From an uncultured Mailhella sp. (lineage in GTDB: Bacteria; Desulfobacterota; Desulfovibrionia; Desulfovibrionales; Desulfovibrionaceae): DNA of 7,997 nt. Positions 1-6,759 of the stretch are shown piece by piece (the stretch's first letter is position 1; each line of letters begins with the position of its first letter). The position numbers were made by a program, and so were the translations under genes. A model generated the notes under the pieces. The model did no database searches. It saw nothing but the letters and a program-made list of their open reading frames with translations, and was not told where the DNA came from. Location: positions 1 through 7,997 of the forward strand of contig CALUWZ010000075.1 in assembly GCA_944324625.1 (NCBI GenBank). The letters are read 5' to 3'.

Positions 1-838
1 ACATCTTGACAATCATGAAGTGGAAATTGAAGTCAAGGAAAATTCTCCCCAGATAGATATGTTTGCCATGCCGGGCATGGATCAGATCGGTGATCAGATC
101 AAAAGCCTTATGGGCAAGATTTCTCCTGCCAAAACCCAAAGAAAACGCTTAAAGACCAAGGCGGCTTTTGATATTCTGCTTCAGCAGGAATGCGACAAGC
201 TCATTGATGAAGACAAGATCGTTGAAATTGCCAAGGAAAGGGTGGAACAAAGCGGCATTGTGTTTATCGACGAAATCGACAAAGTGGCAAGTTCTGCCAA
301 TTCCCAAAGAAATTCCGATGTGTCCCGCGAGGGCGTGCAGAGGGATTTGCTGCCCATTGTGGAAGGCAGCACCGTCAATACCAAATACGGCATGATAAAA
401 ACCGATCATATTCTTTTTATTGCCGCGGGTGCGTTCCATTTCAGCAAGCCTTCCGATTTAATTCCCGAACTGCAGGGACGTTTTCCTCTTCGCGTGGAAC
501 TTCAGCCCCTCGGCAGGGATGAATTTTACCGCATTTTGACAGAGCCTGACAATTCTCTGCAGAAGCAGTACACTGCGCTTTTGCAGACCGAAGATGTTCA
601 GCTTTCTTTCACGGAAGACGGGCTGCAGGAAATTGCTTCTTTTGCGGAAGAAATCAATGCCGAGTCCGAAAATATCGGGGCGCGCCGCCTTTATACCATA
701 CTGGAAAAAATTCTTGCGGACATTTCTTTTGAAGCACCCGAAAGAAAGTATCAGCATATTGTCATTAATAAAGAATATGTGTGCGAGCATTTGAAAGATG
801 TTCGTGAAGACAAGGATTTGAGCCAATTTATTCTCTGA
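1..838 (+). CDS. hslU: HslU, ATPase subunit of the HslUV (ClpYQ) protease, 5'-truncated by window edge
   Basis: HslU is the AAA+ unfoldase that forms hexamers, unfolds substrates with ATP and feeds them to the HslV peptidase in the cytoplasm. The reading frame is open from base 2, so the GTG at 20 is internal and not a start. About 278 codons are present of roughly 440-450 usual for the family; the Walker A region and first part of the I domain lie upstream of the window. Visible in order: the end of the I domain ([11 protein letters not shown], then a basic helix with KTQRKRLK), Walker B VFIDEID at 260-280, GVQRDLLP, the sensor-1 stretch FIAAGAFHF, the arginine-finger segment GRFPLRVEL, and sensor 2 [11 protein letters not shown]. 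The C-terminal tail DLSQFIL matches the HslU tail that docks into HslV, so the gene end is intact. Stop TGA is at 836-838. The hslV gene is probably just upstream, by family habit. Confidence 0.97.
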   Translation, partial: HLDNHEVEIEVKENSPQIDMFAMPGMDQIGDQIKSLMGKISPAKTQRKRLKTKAAFDILLQQECDKLIDEDKIVEIAKERVEQSGIVFIDEIDKVASSANSQRNSDVSREGVQRDLLPIVEGSTVNTKYGMIKTDHILFIAAGAFHFSKPSDLIPELQGRFPLRVELQPLGRDEFYRILTEPDNSLQKQYTALLQTEDVQLSFTEDGLQEIASFAEEINAESENIGARRLYTILEKILADISFEAPERKYQHIVINKEYVCEHLKDVREDKDLSQFIL

Positions 839-863
839 TTGGCCATACGCTTTTTCGGACAGC

Positions 864-2324
864 ATGAGCAGTACGTTGGAACTTGTTTTAACAGGCATGA
901 GCCATGACGGCAGGGCCGTGGGCAGAGTATCGGATAATTCCGCTTTGCACGGCATGGCTGTTTTTGCGGAAAATGCCGTTTCAGGTCAAAGAATTTTGGC
1001 TGAAATAGTGAGCAGAAAAAAAAATTTTCTGGAAGCACGGAGTGTGCAGGTTCTTGAGCAGTCTCCGTTTTTTCAGGAGGGGATCTGTTCCCGCCAAGCC
1101 GAATGCGGGGGCTGTGTCTGGCAGAATCTGCAGTATGAAAAACAGCTTGAGGAAAAAGAGCGTTTTGTTAAAAATTCATTGAACCGCCTCGGCGGGCTGA
1201 ATATTTCGGCATCTTGTTTTTTTCCCATATTATCTTGTCTTGATACGCAAAATCCGCAGCCTTTGTATTACCGCAATAAAATGGAATTTGCTTTTTTCTT
1301 GGAAAATTCCCGTTTGAAATTGGGGCTGCGCAGGAGAAACAGCCATGATATTGCGGAAATAACCGACTGCAGGCTAATGCCGTCCCATGCCATGAACATT
1401 TTGGCGGTGCTGCGCAAAAGTCTGGCGGATTTTTGCCTGCCTTTTTACCGATATGCGGTACTGCGCCATTTTGAGGGCAAGTGGACGGCCGAGCTTATTA
1501 CTTTTCCTTTTTCCAAAAGTAATTCCGCACTTGAAAAACAAAGCGTGCAGGCTTGTTATGAAGCTCTTAAGCCGTATGTCAGCGGTCTTGTGCATTCGGA
1601 GCGCAGAGCAAAAACAGATGTGGCCTACGGTGAAAAAGTTCTGAAAGAATACGGAGATACAAATCTTTTTCAAACACTTGGGTTTAAGGATTATGCCGTA
1701 TCCTTTCAATTGGGAAGTTCTTCATTTTTTCAGGTCAATACCTGTATGACGGAAATGCTCTATGCCGTGGTGCAGGATTTTGCAAAATTGGTTTTGCCGG
1801 ATCAAAACGCCCAAATCTGGGATTTTTACTGCGGAGTGGGATCAATCGGTTTAAGTCTGGCCCCCCTCTGTCTGCGCAATGACGGGGAATTGACGTTTTC
1901 ACGTTATCAAACTGTTAAAGCAGGCAAAAGTTCCTTGGCTTACAAAAAGCCGCTTTTGCTCGGTGTGGAAGCAGTGGAGCAGGCCATTTGTCTGGCAAAA
2001 GAAAATGCCCGCCTGAACCAGTGTGATTTTGCGTATTTTGAAACTGCTTCAGCCCAAAAATTGGGAAAGTATTTTAAACGCTTTTCCATGCCTCATCTCA
2101 TTGTTTTGGATCCTCCCCGTGCCGGAATTGAAGAAGAAGCCGTCAGAGCGGTACTGGAAAACAGTCCCGAACATCTTATTTTGGTTTCCTGCAATGCAGC
2201 CACTCTTGCCCGTGATCTGGCAAAACTTGCGGAAAAATATTCGGTTTCGGCTGTTCAGCCCGTAGACCTTTTTCCCCATACGCCGCATGTTGAAACTGTG
2301 GTTTTACTGGAAAAAAATCAATAA
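864..2324 (+). CDS. rlmD: RlmD/TrmA-family 23S rRNA (uracil-5-)-methyltransferase with Fe-S cluster
   Basis: This SAM-dependent enzyme probably methylates C5 of a uridine in 23S rRNA (U1939 or U747 type). The 486-residue protein has an N-terminal TRAM RNA-binding domain (about 3-62) and a 4Fe-4S ligand set C75, C81, C84 and C169, with the C-x5-C-x2-C spacing of E. coli RlmD. The central RNA-contact domain is followed by SSSFFQVN (Q290), SAM motif DFYCGVGSIGL (320-330), acidic GVE (367-369), VLDPPRAGI (414-422) and the nucleophile motif LVSCNAATLARD with catalytic C443. About 26 extra residues sit between the SAM motif and GVE. The ATG at 864 has only a weak Shine-Dalgarno (GGA at 857-859), but the TRAM domain begins at once, which supports this start. 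It follows hslU by 25 bases and may be cotranscribed with it. RlmD, RlmC and TrmA-like substrates cannot be told apart with certainty; the Fe-S cluster argues against TrmA. Confidence 0.9.
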   Translation: MSSTLELVLTGMSHDGRAVGRVSDNSALHGMAVFAENAVSGQRILAEIVSRKKNFLEARSVQVLEQSPFFQEGICSRQAECGGCVWQNLQYEKQLEEKERFVKNSLNRLGGLNISASCFFPILSCLDTQNPQPLYYRNKMEFAFFLENSRLKLGLRRRNSHDIAEITDCRLMPSHAMNILAVLRKSLADFCLPFYRYAVLRHFEGKWTAELITFPFSKSNSALEKQSVQACYEALKPYVSGLVHSERRAKTDVAYGEKVLKEYGDTNLFQTLGFKDYAVSFQLGSSSFFQVNTCMTEMLYAVVQDFAKLVLPDQNAQIWDFYCGVGSIGLSLAPLCLRNDGELTFSRYQTVKAGKSSLAYKKPLLLGVEAVEQAICLAKENARLNQCDFAYFETASAQKLGKYFKRFSMPHLIVLDPPRAGIEEEAVRAVLENSPEHLILVSCNAATLARDLAKLAEKYSVSAVQPVDLFPHTPHVETVVLLEKNQ

Positions 2325-2354
2325 AAAAGGCACTGTCTGCGGACAATGCCTTTT
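2325..2354. terminator. Bidirectional Rho-independent terminator between convergent genes
   Basis: The inverted repeat is AAAAGGCA-c-TGTC, loop TGCG, GACA-a-TGCC-TTTT, with one internal mismatch. It starts at the rlmD stop codon (TAA 2322-2324). An A-run on the left and a T-rich right side (TTTTCTGTTTTT, 2351-2362) make it usable from both strands, fitting the convergent rlmD and GH3 genes; the minus-strand gene ends at 2380. Confidence 0.85.
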
Positions 2355-2379
2355 CTGTTTTTAATATGCTGAAAATGTA

Positions 2380-3507
2380 TTATAAATATGCTGATTTCAG
2401 CTTGCGTATTCTGAACCATGATTCCTGAATGCGTTTTTTGGAAATTTTGCCTTCCTTTACAAGTTCGGCGATGCAGGCATGGACTTTTTCGGGAAGTTTC
2501 GGGTCATATTTGAAATTGTTGCTGAAAAGCAAAATATCGTTTCCTGCCGCGATTGCTTTGTATATGCTTTCTTTTAGGGAATAATGGTTGACAATGGCGC
2601 CCATCTGCATGTCGTCTGTAATGACAACACCGCCGAACTTCAGGCGTTCGCGGAGCAGCTTGGTCACGGCATTGTAAGAAAGGGTTGCGGGAACGCTGTC
2701 CAAATGTTTGTGGTAAACATGGGCAACCATGATCATGCCGTCATATTCTTTGTCAATAAATTTTGTGTAGGGCAAAAGTTCTTTTTCCTGCCATGTTGCC
2801 GTAATATCAGTAAAGCCTTTATGCGTGTCTTTCAGGGCATTGCCGTGTCCGGGGAAATGTTTGAGCGTCGGCACTATGCCGTTTTTTTTCATGGCTTTGG
2901 CATAGGCGTAAGCATGATTAATGGTTTCAAGGGCTGTTTCGTGAAAAGCCCGTTCCTTGCCGCCTATGGCAGGGGAGTTGGGATTGTGCAGGTCGACACT
3001 TGGCGCAAAGTTGACATTAAAACCGCATTCCTTCAGTTCCAAGGCAATTTTTTTGGCAATTTGATATGTATGTTCGTCATTTTGTTTGCCGAGGCTGTAG
3101 GCTGTGGGGTAGTCGGTAAAACCGTTTTTGCTGCTGAGCCGCTGCACTTTGCCGCCTTCTTGGTCAACAGCCACAAAAAGCGGATATTTGCTTGTTTGCT
3201 TCAGCTCTTTGATAAGATTGGTAATTTGTGCTTTGTTTGCCAGATTGTAGGGAACAATATTTCCGTGTGTGTAAAACAGAATAATGCCGCCGGCTTTGCC
3301 TTCCTGCAGTATTTTGCGGATTTCTTCATCTTCCGCAAGGCTTTGGCCCCGCATGCCGAACATGAGCATTTGTCCGATCATGGCATCTAAATCATTGTCG
3401 ATTTCCTGAAATTCTTTTTCATGCTTGGGCAGAGAATTTTTGGCATGGGCATTTTGAAAAGAACACAGGCACAAACAGCACAGTAAGGCAATCCAAATTT
3501 TTTTCAT
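2380..3507 (-). CDS. Exported glycoside hydrolase family 3 beta-N-acetylhexosaminidase (NagZ-like)
   Basis: GH3 NagZ-type enzymes remove N-acetylglucosamine from peptidoglycan fragments, releasing GlcNAc and anhydroMurNAc or MurNAc peptides. The 375-residue protein begins with a signal peptide: MKK, a hydrophobic core, and an AHA site predicting cleavage after A22. There is no good lipobox, so it is probably soluble in the periplasm. Family motifs are complete: AVDQEGGKVQRL (113-124), NVNFAPSVDL (164-173), KHFPGHG (216-222), the Asp-His dyad D227-T-H229 that serves as general acid/base in NagZ, and VITDDMQM (295-302) with nucleophile D298. Spacing between KHFPGHG and the dyad equals that of cytosolic NagZ. 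The length exceeds the roughly 340 residues of E. coli NagZ mainly by the signal and N-terminal extension. The start (CAT at 3505-3507) has an AAGGA Shine-Dalgarno 5-6 bases upstream. It is transcribed alone, divergent from the ABC importer. The exact glycan substrate is not certain. Confidence 0.9.
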   Translation of the reverse strand: MKKIWIALLCCLCLCSFQNAHAKNSLPKHEKEFQEIDNDLDAMIGQMLMFGMRGQSLAEDEEIRKILQEGKAGGIILFYTHGNIVPYNLANKAQITNLIKELKQTSKYPLFVAVDQEGGKVQRLSSKNGFTDYPTAYSLGKQNDEHTYQIAKKIALELKECGFNVNFAPSVDLHNPNSPAIGGKERAFHETALETINHAYAYAKAMKKNGIVPTLKHFPGHGNALKDTHKGFTDITATWQEKELLPYTKFIDKEYDGMIMVAHVYHKHLDSVPATLSYNAVTKLLRERLKFGGVVITDDMQMGAIVNHYSLKESIYKAIAAGNDILLFSNNFKYDPKLPEKVHACIAELVKEGKISKKRIQESWFRIRKLKSAYL

Positions 3508-3512
3508 ACAAT

Positions 3513-3518
3513 ATCCTT
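3513..3518 (-). promoter_or_regulatory. Ribosome binding site of the GH3 gene
   Basis: On the minus strand AAGGAT lies 5 bases before the ATG whose complement is at 3505-3507. It supports this start codon, which is also the one that gives a complete signal peptide. Confidence 0.7.
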
Positions 3519-3538
3519 AAAAAATTCTATGCATTATG

Positions 3539-3565
3539 ACTATACTTTTTTATTGGCATTGTAAA
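3539..3565 (-). promoter_or_regulatory. Candidate sigma70 promoter of the GH3 gene
   Basis: Read on the minus strand, TATAGT (3539-3544) could be a -10 box and TTTACA (3560-3565) a -35 box. The 15-base spacer is shorter than ideal. CATAAT just downstream is an alternative -10. The candidate overlaps the plus-strand promoter at 3553-3581, so the two would compete for RNA polymerase. Confidence 0.4.
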
Positions 3566-3581
3566 TAATCTTTTGTATACT
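3553..3581 (+). promoter_or_regulatory. Sigma70 promoter of the ABC importer operon
   Basis: TTGGCA (3553-3558) and TATACT (3576-3581) are separated by exactly 17 bases, a good match to the sigma70 consensus. Transcription would begin near 3588, leaving a very short leader in which the Shine-Dalgarno GTGAGG (3588-3593) lies 5 bases before the ATG at 3599. With so short a leader there is no room for a riboswitch, so any regulation would need to act on the promoter itself. Confidence 0.75.
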
Positions 3582-3598
3582 CACAGAGTGAGGTTTTT

Positions 3599-4522
3599 AT
3601 GAAAAACATATTGTTCGTTCTTGTTTTGCTTTTTGTTTTTCCCTGTTTTTCCCATGCAGAAACAAGTATTAAAATTGGCACCATGCCTGCGGCGGATTCC
3701 ATTTTGCTGTATGCCGCAAAAGAAGAACAAATTTTTCAGAAATACGGACTTGATGCGGAAATAGTGCCGTTTCAAAGTGCCATAGAACTTGGCGCCGCCA
3801 TGCGCAGCGGTGCCGTTGACGGCTATTTTACCTGTCTTATCAATGCTGCGATTCAGCATCTTGGCGGAACGCCGCAGACCATTGTGGCCACAACATCCTA
3901 TGCACGGCCGAACCAGCGTCATTTCGGCCTTGTGATTTCCCCTAAAAAAGAAATATCTTCCCTTGCCGATTTGCAGGATAAAACCGTTGCCGTCGGCAAA
4001 GATACCATTGTGGATTTTTTGCTGACCCAATTTTTAAGGAGCAGAAATCTTGATGATGCATATATCAGGCGTCAGGATATCCGTTCCATCGGCACGCGCC
4101 TGCAGCTGCTCATGGCAGGACAGATTGACGCGGCCCTTTTGCCCGAACCGCTGGTGAGCACACTGGAAGCAAGAGGCGCAAAAGTTCTGCTTGATGATAC
4201 CAATCTGCGCATGCCTCTTGCCGTCATTACGTTTTCTGAAAATGTGCTGAATAAAGATATATATGAAAAATTCCGCAGCGTTTTGGCTGAAAGTGCGGAT
4301 TTAATCAATGCCGATCCGGACAAATACAAAAAACTTATGGTAAAAAGCAGACTGCTTTCCGCCGATACTGCCGATCAATATTCCATGATAGGTTTTGACA
4401 GGCAAAATACCCCCTGTTATTTGCCCTCTGCCGAAGAGCTTGACCTGTATTTTTCTTGGATGCTCGAAAGAAAAATAATTTCCCGCAAACCTGATCCCAA
4501 TGAAATGCTGCCGCAGTTTTAG
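3599..4522 (+). CDS. ABC importer periplasmic substrate-binding protein (NMT1/SsuA-like)
   Basis: This is the extracytoplasmic receptor of the importer encoded by the next two genes. The 307-residue protein has a typical Sec signal (MKN, hydrophobic 4-15, cleavage predicted after SHA at residue 20). The mature part is a type-2 binding protein of the NMT1/THI5-SsuA-TauA group: opening strand IKIGTMPAADSILLYAAKEE, YGLDAEIVPF, a GAVDGYF segment (71-77), the domain-crossing part SLADLQDKTVAVGKD (121-135), and AGQIDAALLPEPLVSTLEARG (173-193). Such proteins carry sulfonates, taurine, nitrate, pyrimidine thiamine precursors or other small organic compounds; the sequence does not show me which. No metabolic gene for a sulfonate or thiamine pathway is adjacent to help. 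The start is supported by GTGAGG and the strong promoter just upstream. Confidence 0.88.
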   Translation: MKNILFVLVLLFVFPCFSHAETSIKIGTMPAADSILLYAAKEEQIFQKYGLDAEIVPFQSAIELGAAMRSGAVDGYFTCLINAAIQHLGGTPQTIVATTSYARPNQRHFGLVISPKKEISSLADLQDKTVAVGKDTIVDFLLTQFLRSRNLDDAYIRRQDIRSIGTRLQLLMAGQIDAALLPEPLVSTLEARGAKVLLDDTNLRMPLAVITFSENVLNKDIYEKFRSVLAESADLINADPDKYKKLMVKSRLLSADTADQYSMIGFDRQNTPCYLPSAEELDLYFSWMLERKIISRKPDPNEMLPQF

Positions 4523-4524
4523 CC

Positions 4525-5349
4525 ATGCCCCATACGTTGTTTCATCCTCTTGAACAGCATCGTGCAGGCTTTGCCGTACTGGGACTCTGCAAAGAATATG
4601 CAGGCCGGCCTGTTTTGCGCAATATTTCCTTTTCCGTGGAGGCAGGCAGAAGTCTTTCGGTCATCGGAAAATCAGGCTGCGGCAAAAGCACGCTTCTTTC
4701 CGTATTGGCTCAGCTGCAGCCTTATGAAAGCGGAACCGTTGATTTTATAACGGAAAACGGCAGCTCTTTTTATGAAGCCTACGGACGTATGCCCCGTTTT
4801 GCTTATGTTCTGCAGGATTACGGACTTTTTCCGTGGAAAACGGCCTTTGAAAATTTGGCTTTGCCGCTGCAGCTGGGAGCTTTTTCCAAAAGCCATATTC
4901 ATGAACAAGTTTTGCGGATGCTTGCGGAACTGGATTTGGAAGGGCTCGGAAAGCGTTATCCGTCGGAGCTTTCGGGAGGGCAGAAACAGCGTTTGGCTCT
5001 TGGAAGAGCGCTTATTGCAAAGCCTGAAATTATTTTGCTTGACGAACCTTTTTCCAGTGTGGATGCAATCAACCGCGAATATTTGCAGAATGTCATTTTA
5101 TCGCTCTGGAAAAAATACCGCTTTACGTTCGTGCTTGTGAAGCACAGTGTCAGCGAAGCCGTGTATTTGGGCAGTTCTGTTTTGTCGCTTGCAAAATTTT
5201 CCGAAAAAAGTTTAGAAGCCGGCGGAAAGGCGGAAAAGGGAAATCTGCAGTATACCCTTTTTGAAAATCCTTTTTTTGCGGAAGAAAACATGCGTGAAAA
5301 AAAAGAATTTTTTGAGCTGTGCACTGTTGTTCAGCATTCCTTGGTGTAG
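4525..5349 (+). CDS. ABC importer ATP-binding protein (SsuB/TauB-like)
   Basis: This cytoplasmic ATPase energises the importer. The 274-residue sequence has Walker A GKSGCGKST (48-56), Q-loop VLQDYGLFPW with Q97, signature LSGGQKQRL (149-157), Walker B IILLDEP (169-175, catalytic E174), D-loop SSVDA and switch H207. LFPW after the Q-loop is typical of the nitrate/sulfonate/taurine importer group. Two positions differ from the usual THD around the switch His, giving KHS (206-208), though the His itself is kept. The 60-residue tail after the switch region is charged and ends without a recognised domain. The ATG at 4525 is 2 bases after the stop of the binding-protein gene and has no clear Shine-Dalgarno, so translation is probably coupled to the upstream gene. 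Confidence 0.93.
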   Translation: MPHTLFHPLEQHRAGFAVLGLCKEYAGRPVLRNISFSVEAGRSLSVIGKSGCGKSTLLSVLAQLQPYESGTVDFITENGSSFYEAYGRMPRFAYVLQDYGLFPWKTAFENLALPLQLGAFSKSHIHEQVLRMLAELDLEGLGKRYPSELSGGQKQRLALGRALIAKPEIILLDEPFSSVDAINREYLQNVILSLWKKYRFTFVLVKHSVSEAVYLGSSVLSLAKFSEKSLEAGGKAEKGNLQYTLFENPFFAEENMREKKEFFELCTVVQHSLV

Positions 5350-5352
5350 TTT

Positions 5353-6141
5353 ATGAACAGGCTGCGGTATTTGGCAAAATATGCTTTGACGCTTGCCGTT
5401 ATCGGTTTGTTATGGCATCTGGGTGCGCTGCATTTCGGCGAATTTATTCTGCCGAAGCCGCATAAAGTTTTGGCGTTTGCGTTTTCTTATGTTCGGGAAA
5501 GTGAGTTCTGGACGCATTTTTTCATAAGTGCTTACCGTGTCTGTGCGGGGCTGTTTTTGGCTTTTTTTCTTGCTTTTCCCCTCGGTATTTATATGGGGTA
5601 CAAAAAACGCTTTGACAGTTTTTTTTCTCCCTTTGTTTTTATTACGTATCCCGTGCCCAAAATTGTTTTTCTGCCTGTTTTCTTTTTAATTTTCGGAATA
5701 GGCGATTTTTCGCGCATTTTTTTGATTGTGCTGACTGTTTCCTATCAGATTGCCGTGGTGACAAGGGCAAGTATTTTGCATTTGGACCCGAAATATTTTT
5801 TGTCTTTTAAGTCCCTGCTGCCTTTGCATGTGCAGGGTACTCCCAAAAAACATTTTCGCACGGAAAAATTGGTGCATCTGCTCATACCTGCCGCTCTTCC
5901 GTCTGCGCTGACGGCCCTTCGCATTGCGTCCGGCACGGCTATTGCGGTTTTGTTTATGGCGGAATCCTTCGCAACGCAGGAAGGTCTCGGATTTCTTATT
6001 ATGGATTCATGGGGCAGAGGTGAGACGCTTCCCATGTTTACGGGGATTATAAGTTTGTGCGTTTTGGGTGCAGCGTTATATGAATTTTGTAATTTTTTGG
6101 AACAAAAATTTTGTAAGTGGAAGAATTTTCAGATAAAATAA
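5353..6141 (+). CDS. ABC importer permease (BPD_transp_1, SsuC/TauC-like)
   Basis: This is the inner-membrane channel subunit, 262 residues, probably acting as a dimer with the ATPase. Hydrophobic segments are seen near 10-25, 56-82, 95-116, 119-137, 178-203 and 229-247, the usual number for this family. Family hallmarks include FILPKPHKVL (31-40), YPVPKIVFLPVFFLIFGIG (99-117) and the coupling-loop end LLIPAALPSALTALRIASG (176-194). The coupling (EAA) loop between SFKSL and LIPAALP looks about 10 residues longer than in typical relatives and carries GTPKKHFRTEK. The C-terminus is Cys- and Lys-rich (KFCKWKNFQIK). The ATG lies 3 bases after the ATPase stop and lacks a strong Shine-Dalgarno, so coupled translation is likely. 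I see no GC-rich terminator after it. Confidence 0.9.
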   Translation: MNRLRYLAKYALTLAVIGLLWHLGALHFGEFILPKPHKVLAFAFSYVRESEFWTHFFISAYRVCAGLFLAFFLAFPLGIYMGYKKRFDSFFSPFVFITYPVPKIVFLPVFFLIFGIGDFSRIFLIVLTVSYQIAVVTRASILHLDPKYFLSFKSLLPLHVQGTPKKHFRTEKLVHLLIPAALPSALTALRIASGTAIAVLFMAESFATQEGLGFLIMDSWGRGETLPMFTGIISLCVLGAALYEFCNFLEQKFCKWKNFQIK

Positions 6142-6146
6142 AATTA

Positions 6147-6174
6147 TTGTATTTAAAAAAAATCTACGTATGAT
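6147..6174 (+). promoter_or_regulatory. Candidate promoter of the zinc-ribbon gene
   Basis: TATGAT (6169-6174) is a near-consensus -10 box. TTGTAT (6147-6152), 16 bases upstream, is a poor -35. The region is very AT-rich with an A-run (6154-6162), which can aid promoters. Transcription would start near 6181, again giving a short leader before the ATG at 6204. Confidence 0.45.
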
Positions 6175-6180
6175 AGATTT
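6160..6180. repeat. Perfect 7-bp inverted repeat over the candidate -10 box
   Basis: AAATCTA (6160-6166) and TAGATTT (6174-6180) are perfect inverted copies around a 7-base centre. The repeat surrounds and overlaps the candidate -10 box, so it could be an operator. It could also act as a weak AT-rich hairpin at the end of the ABC transcript, since T-rich sequence follows. No protein can be assigned to it. Confidence 0.4.
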
Positions 6181-6203
6181 ATCTTATTTATGTGAGGTTA
6201 TGC

Positions 6204-6746
6204 ATGGCTGTTGCTGTCGGACAAAGAATTGAAGCTCGCTGTACGCGCTGTAAAGACATTATGGGGCACGTTGTGGTTGCCATGGTTGGCGATGAAATTG
6301 CCAAAGTGGAATGCTGTGCCTGCGGAAGCGTTCATAAGTATCATGAACCTGCCAAGAAAAAAGAAAAAATCGAAGCGAAACCTGTTCGGGTGAGGGCAGG
6401 GGAAGAACGTTCGGCAGCCGTTAAAGAATCAAGTTCCAGAACTGCAAGGATTGCAAGTTCCGCAGAACGGGCGGAGAAAAAAGAATCCGTTAAAAAAGTC
6501 ACTGTTTCCAAATCCGAAAAGGCAAATCTTAAAACTCTTGAAGAAATGCAGGCAAAATGGAAAGACAGAATGGTCAGTTTTTCCGATAATGCCAAGCCGT
6601 ACAGCATGGATGCCGTTCTTGAGAAAGATGATTTCGTGGAACATTCTGTTTTTGGCATAGGCATTGTCCTTGAAACTTATGCTCCCAATAAAGCAGACAT
6701 TTTGTTTTCTGCAGGCATTAAAAGTCTGCGCTGCACTTGTGCATAA
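6204..6746 (+). CDS. Uncharacterised Cys4 zinc-ribbon protein with basic linker and UvrD-tail-like C-terminus
   Basis: I do not recognise a named family. The start chosen is ATG 6204, which has GAGG at 6194-6197 six bases upstream; the longer frame from GTG 6192 would place that Shine-Dalgarno inside the gene. The product has 180 residues. An N-terminal zinc-ribbon-like part has C13-x2-C16 and C37-x2-C40 (C38 is an extra Cys). Residues about 49-110 form a Lys/Glu/Ser/Arg-rich, probably disordered linker. The C-terminal part (about 138-175), with FVEHSVFGIGIVLE, ILFSAGIKSL and a final CTCA, resembles the Tudor-like tail of UvrD/PcrA helicases and CarD-type modules that bind RNA polymerase. There is no signal peptide or membrane segment, so it is cytoplasmic. 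A role in transcription or nucleic-acid binding is inference from this layout. It lies just before yggT. Confidence 0.8.
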   Translation: MAVAVGQRIEARCTRCKDIMGHVVVAMVGDEIAKVECCACGSVHKYHEPAKKKEKIEAKPVRVRAGEERSAAVKESSSRTARIASSAERAEKKESVKKVTVSKSEKANLKTLEEMQAKWKDRMVSFSDNAKPYSMDAVLEKDDFVEHSVFGIGIVLETYAPNKADILFSAGIKSLRCTCA

Positions 6747-6759
6747 TTGATTTTGTATA

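Noticed and set aside
20..838. Complete 272-residue ORF starting at GTG 20
   Set aside because: The frame is open to base 2 and the sequence is mid-HslU, so the gene starts outside the window.
458..955. Minus-strand ORF across the hslU-rlmD junction
   Set aside because: It overlaps two well-supported genes on the other strand and shows no domain.
2584..3390. Long plus-strand ORF (268 codons) opposite the GH3 gene
   Set aside because: It is the antisense frame of a clear GH3 enzyme, has no Shine-Dalgarno or known motif, and has a composition typical of a shadow frame.
2380..3507. GH3 protein as a lipoprotein, because its signal is rich in Cys
   Set aside because: No Cys has the small residue at -1 needed for a lipobox, while AHA at 20-22 is a good signal peptidase I site.
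3581..4030. Minus-strand ORF over the start of the binding-protein gene and its promoter
   Set aside because: It covers the operon promoter and signal peptide region and has no recognisable features.
6192..6203. Upstream GTG start for the zinc-ribbon gene
   Set aside because: The GTG lies within the Shine-Dalgarno region that serves ATG 6204, and the 4 extra residues add nothing recognisable.
6732..6743. TGCAC-TT-GTGCA inverted repeat at the end of the zinc-ribbon gene as a terminator
   Set aside because: The stem is only about 5 bp with a 2-base loop, lies inside the coding region and has no proper T-run.
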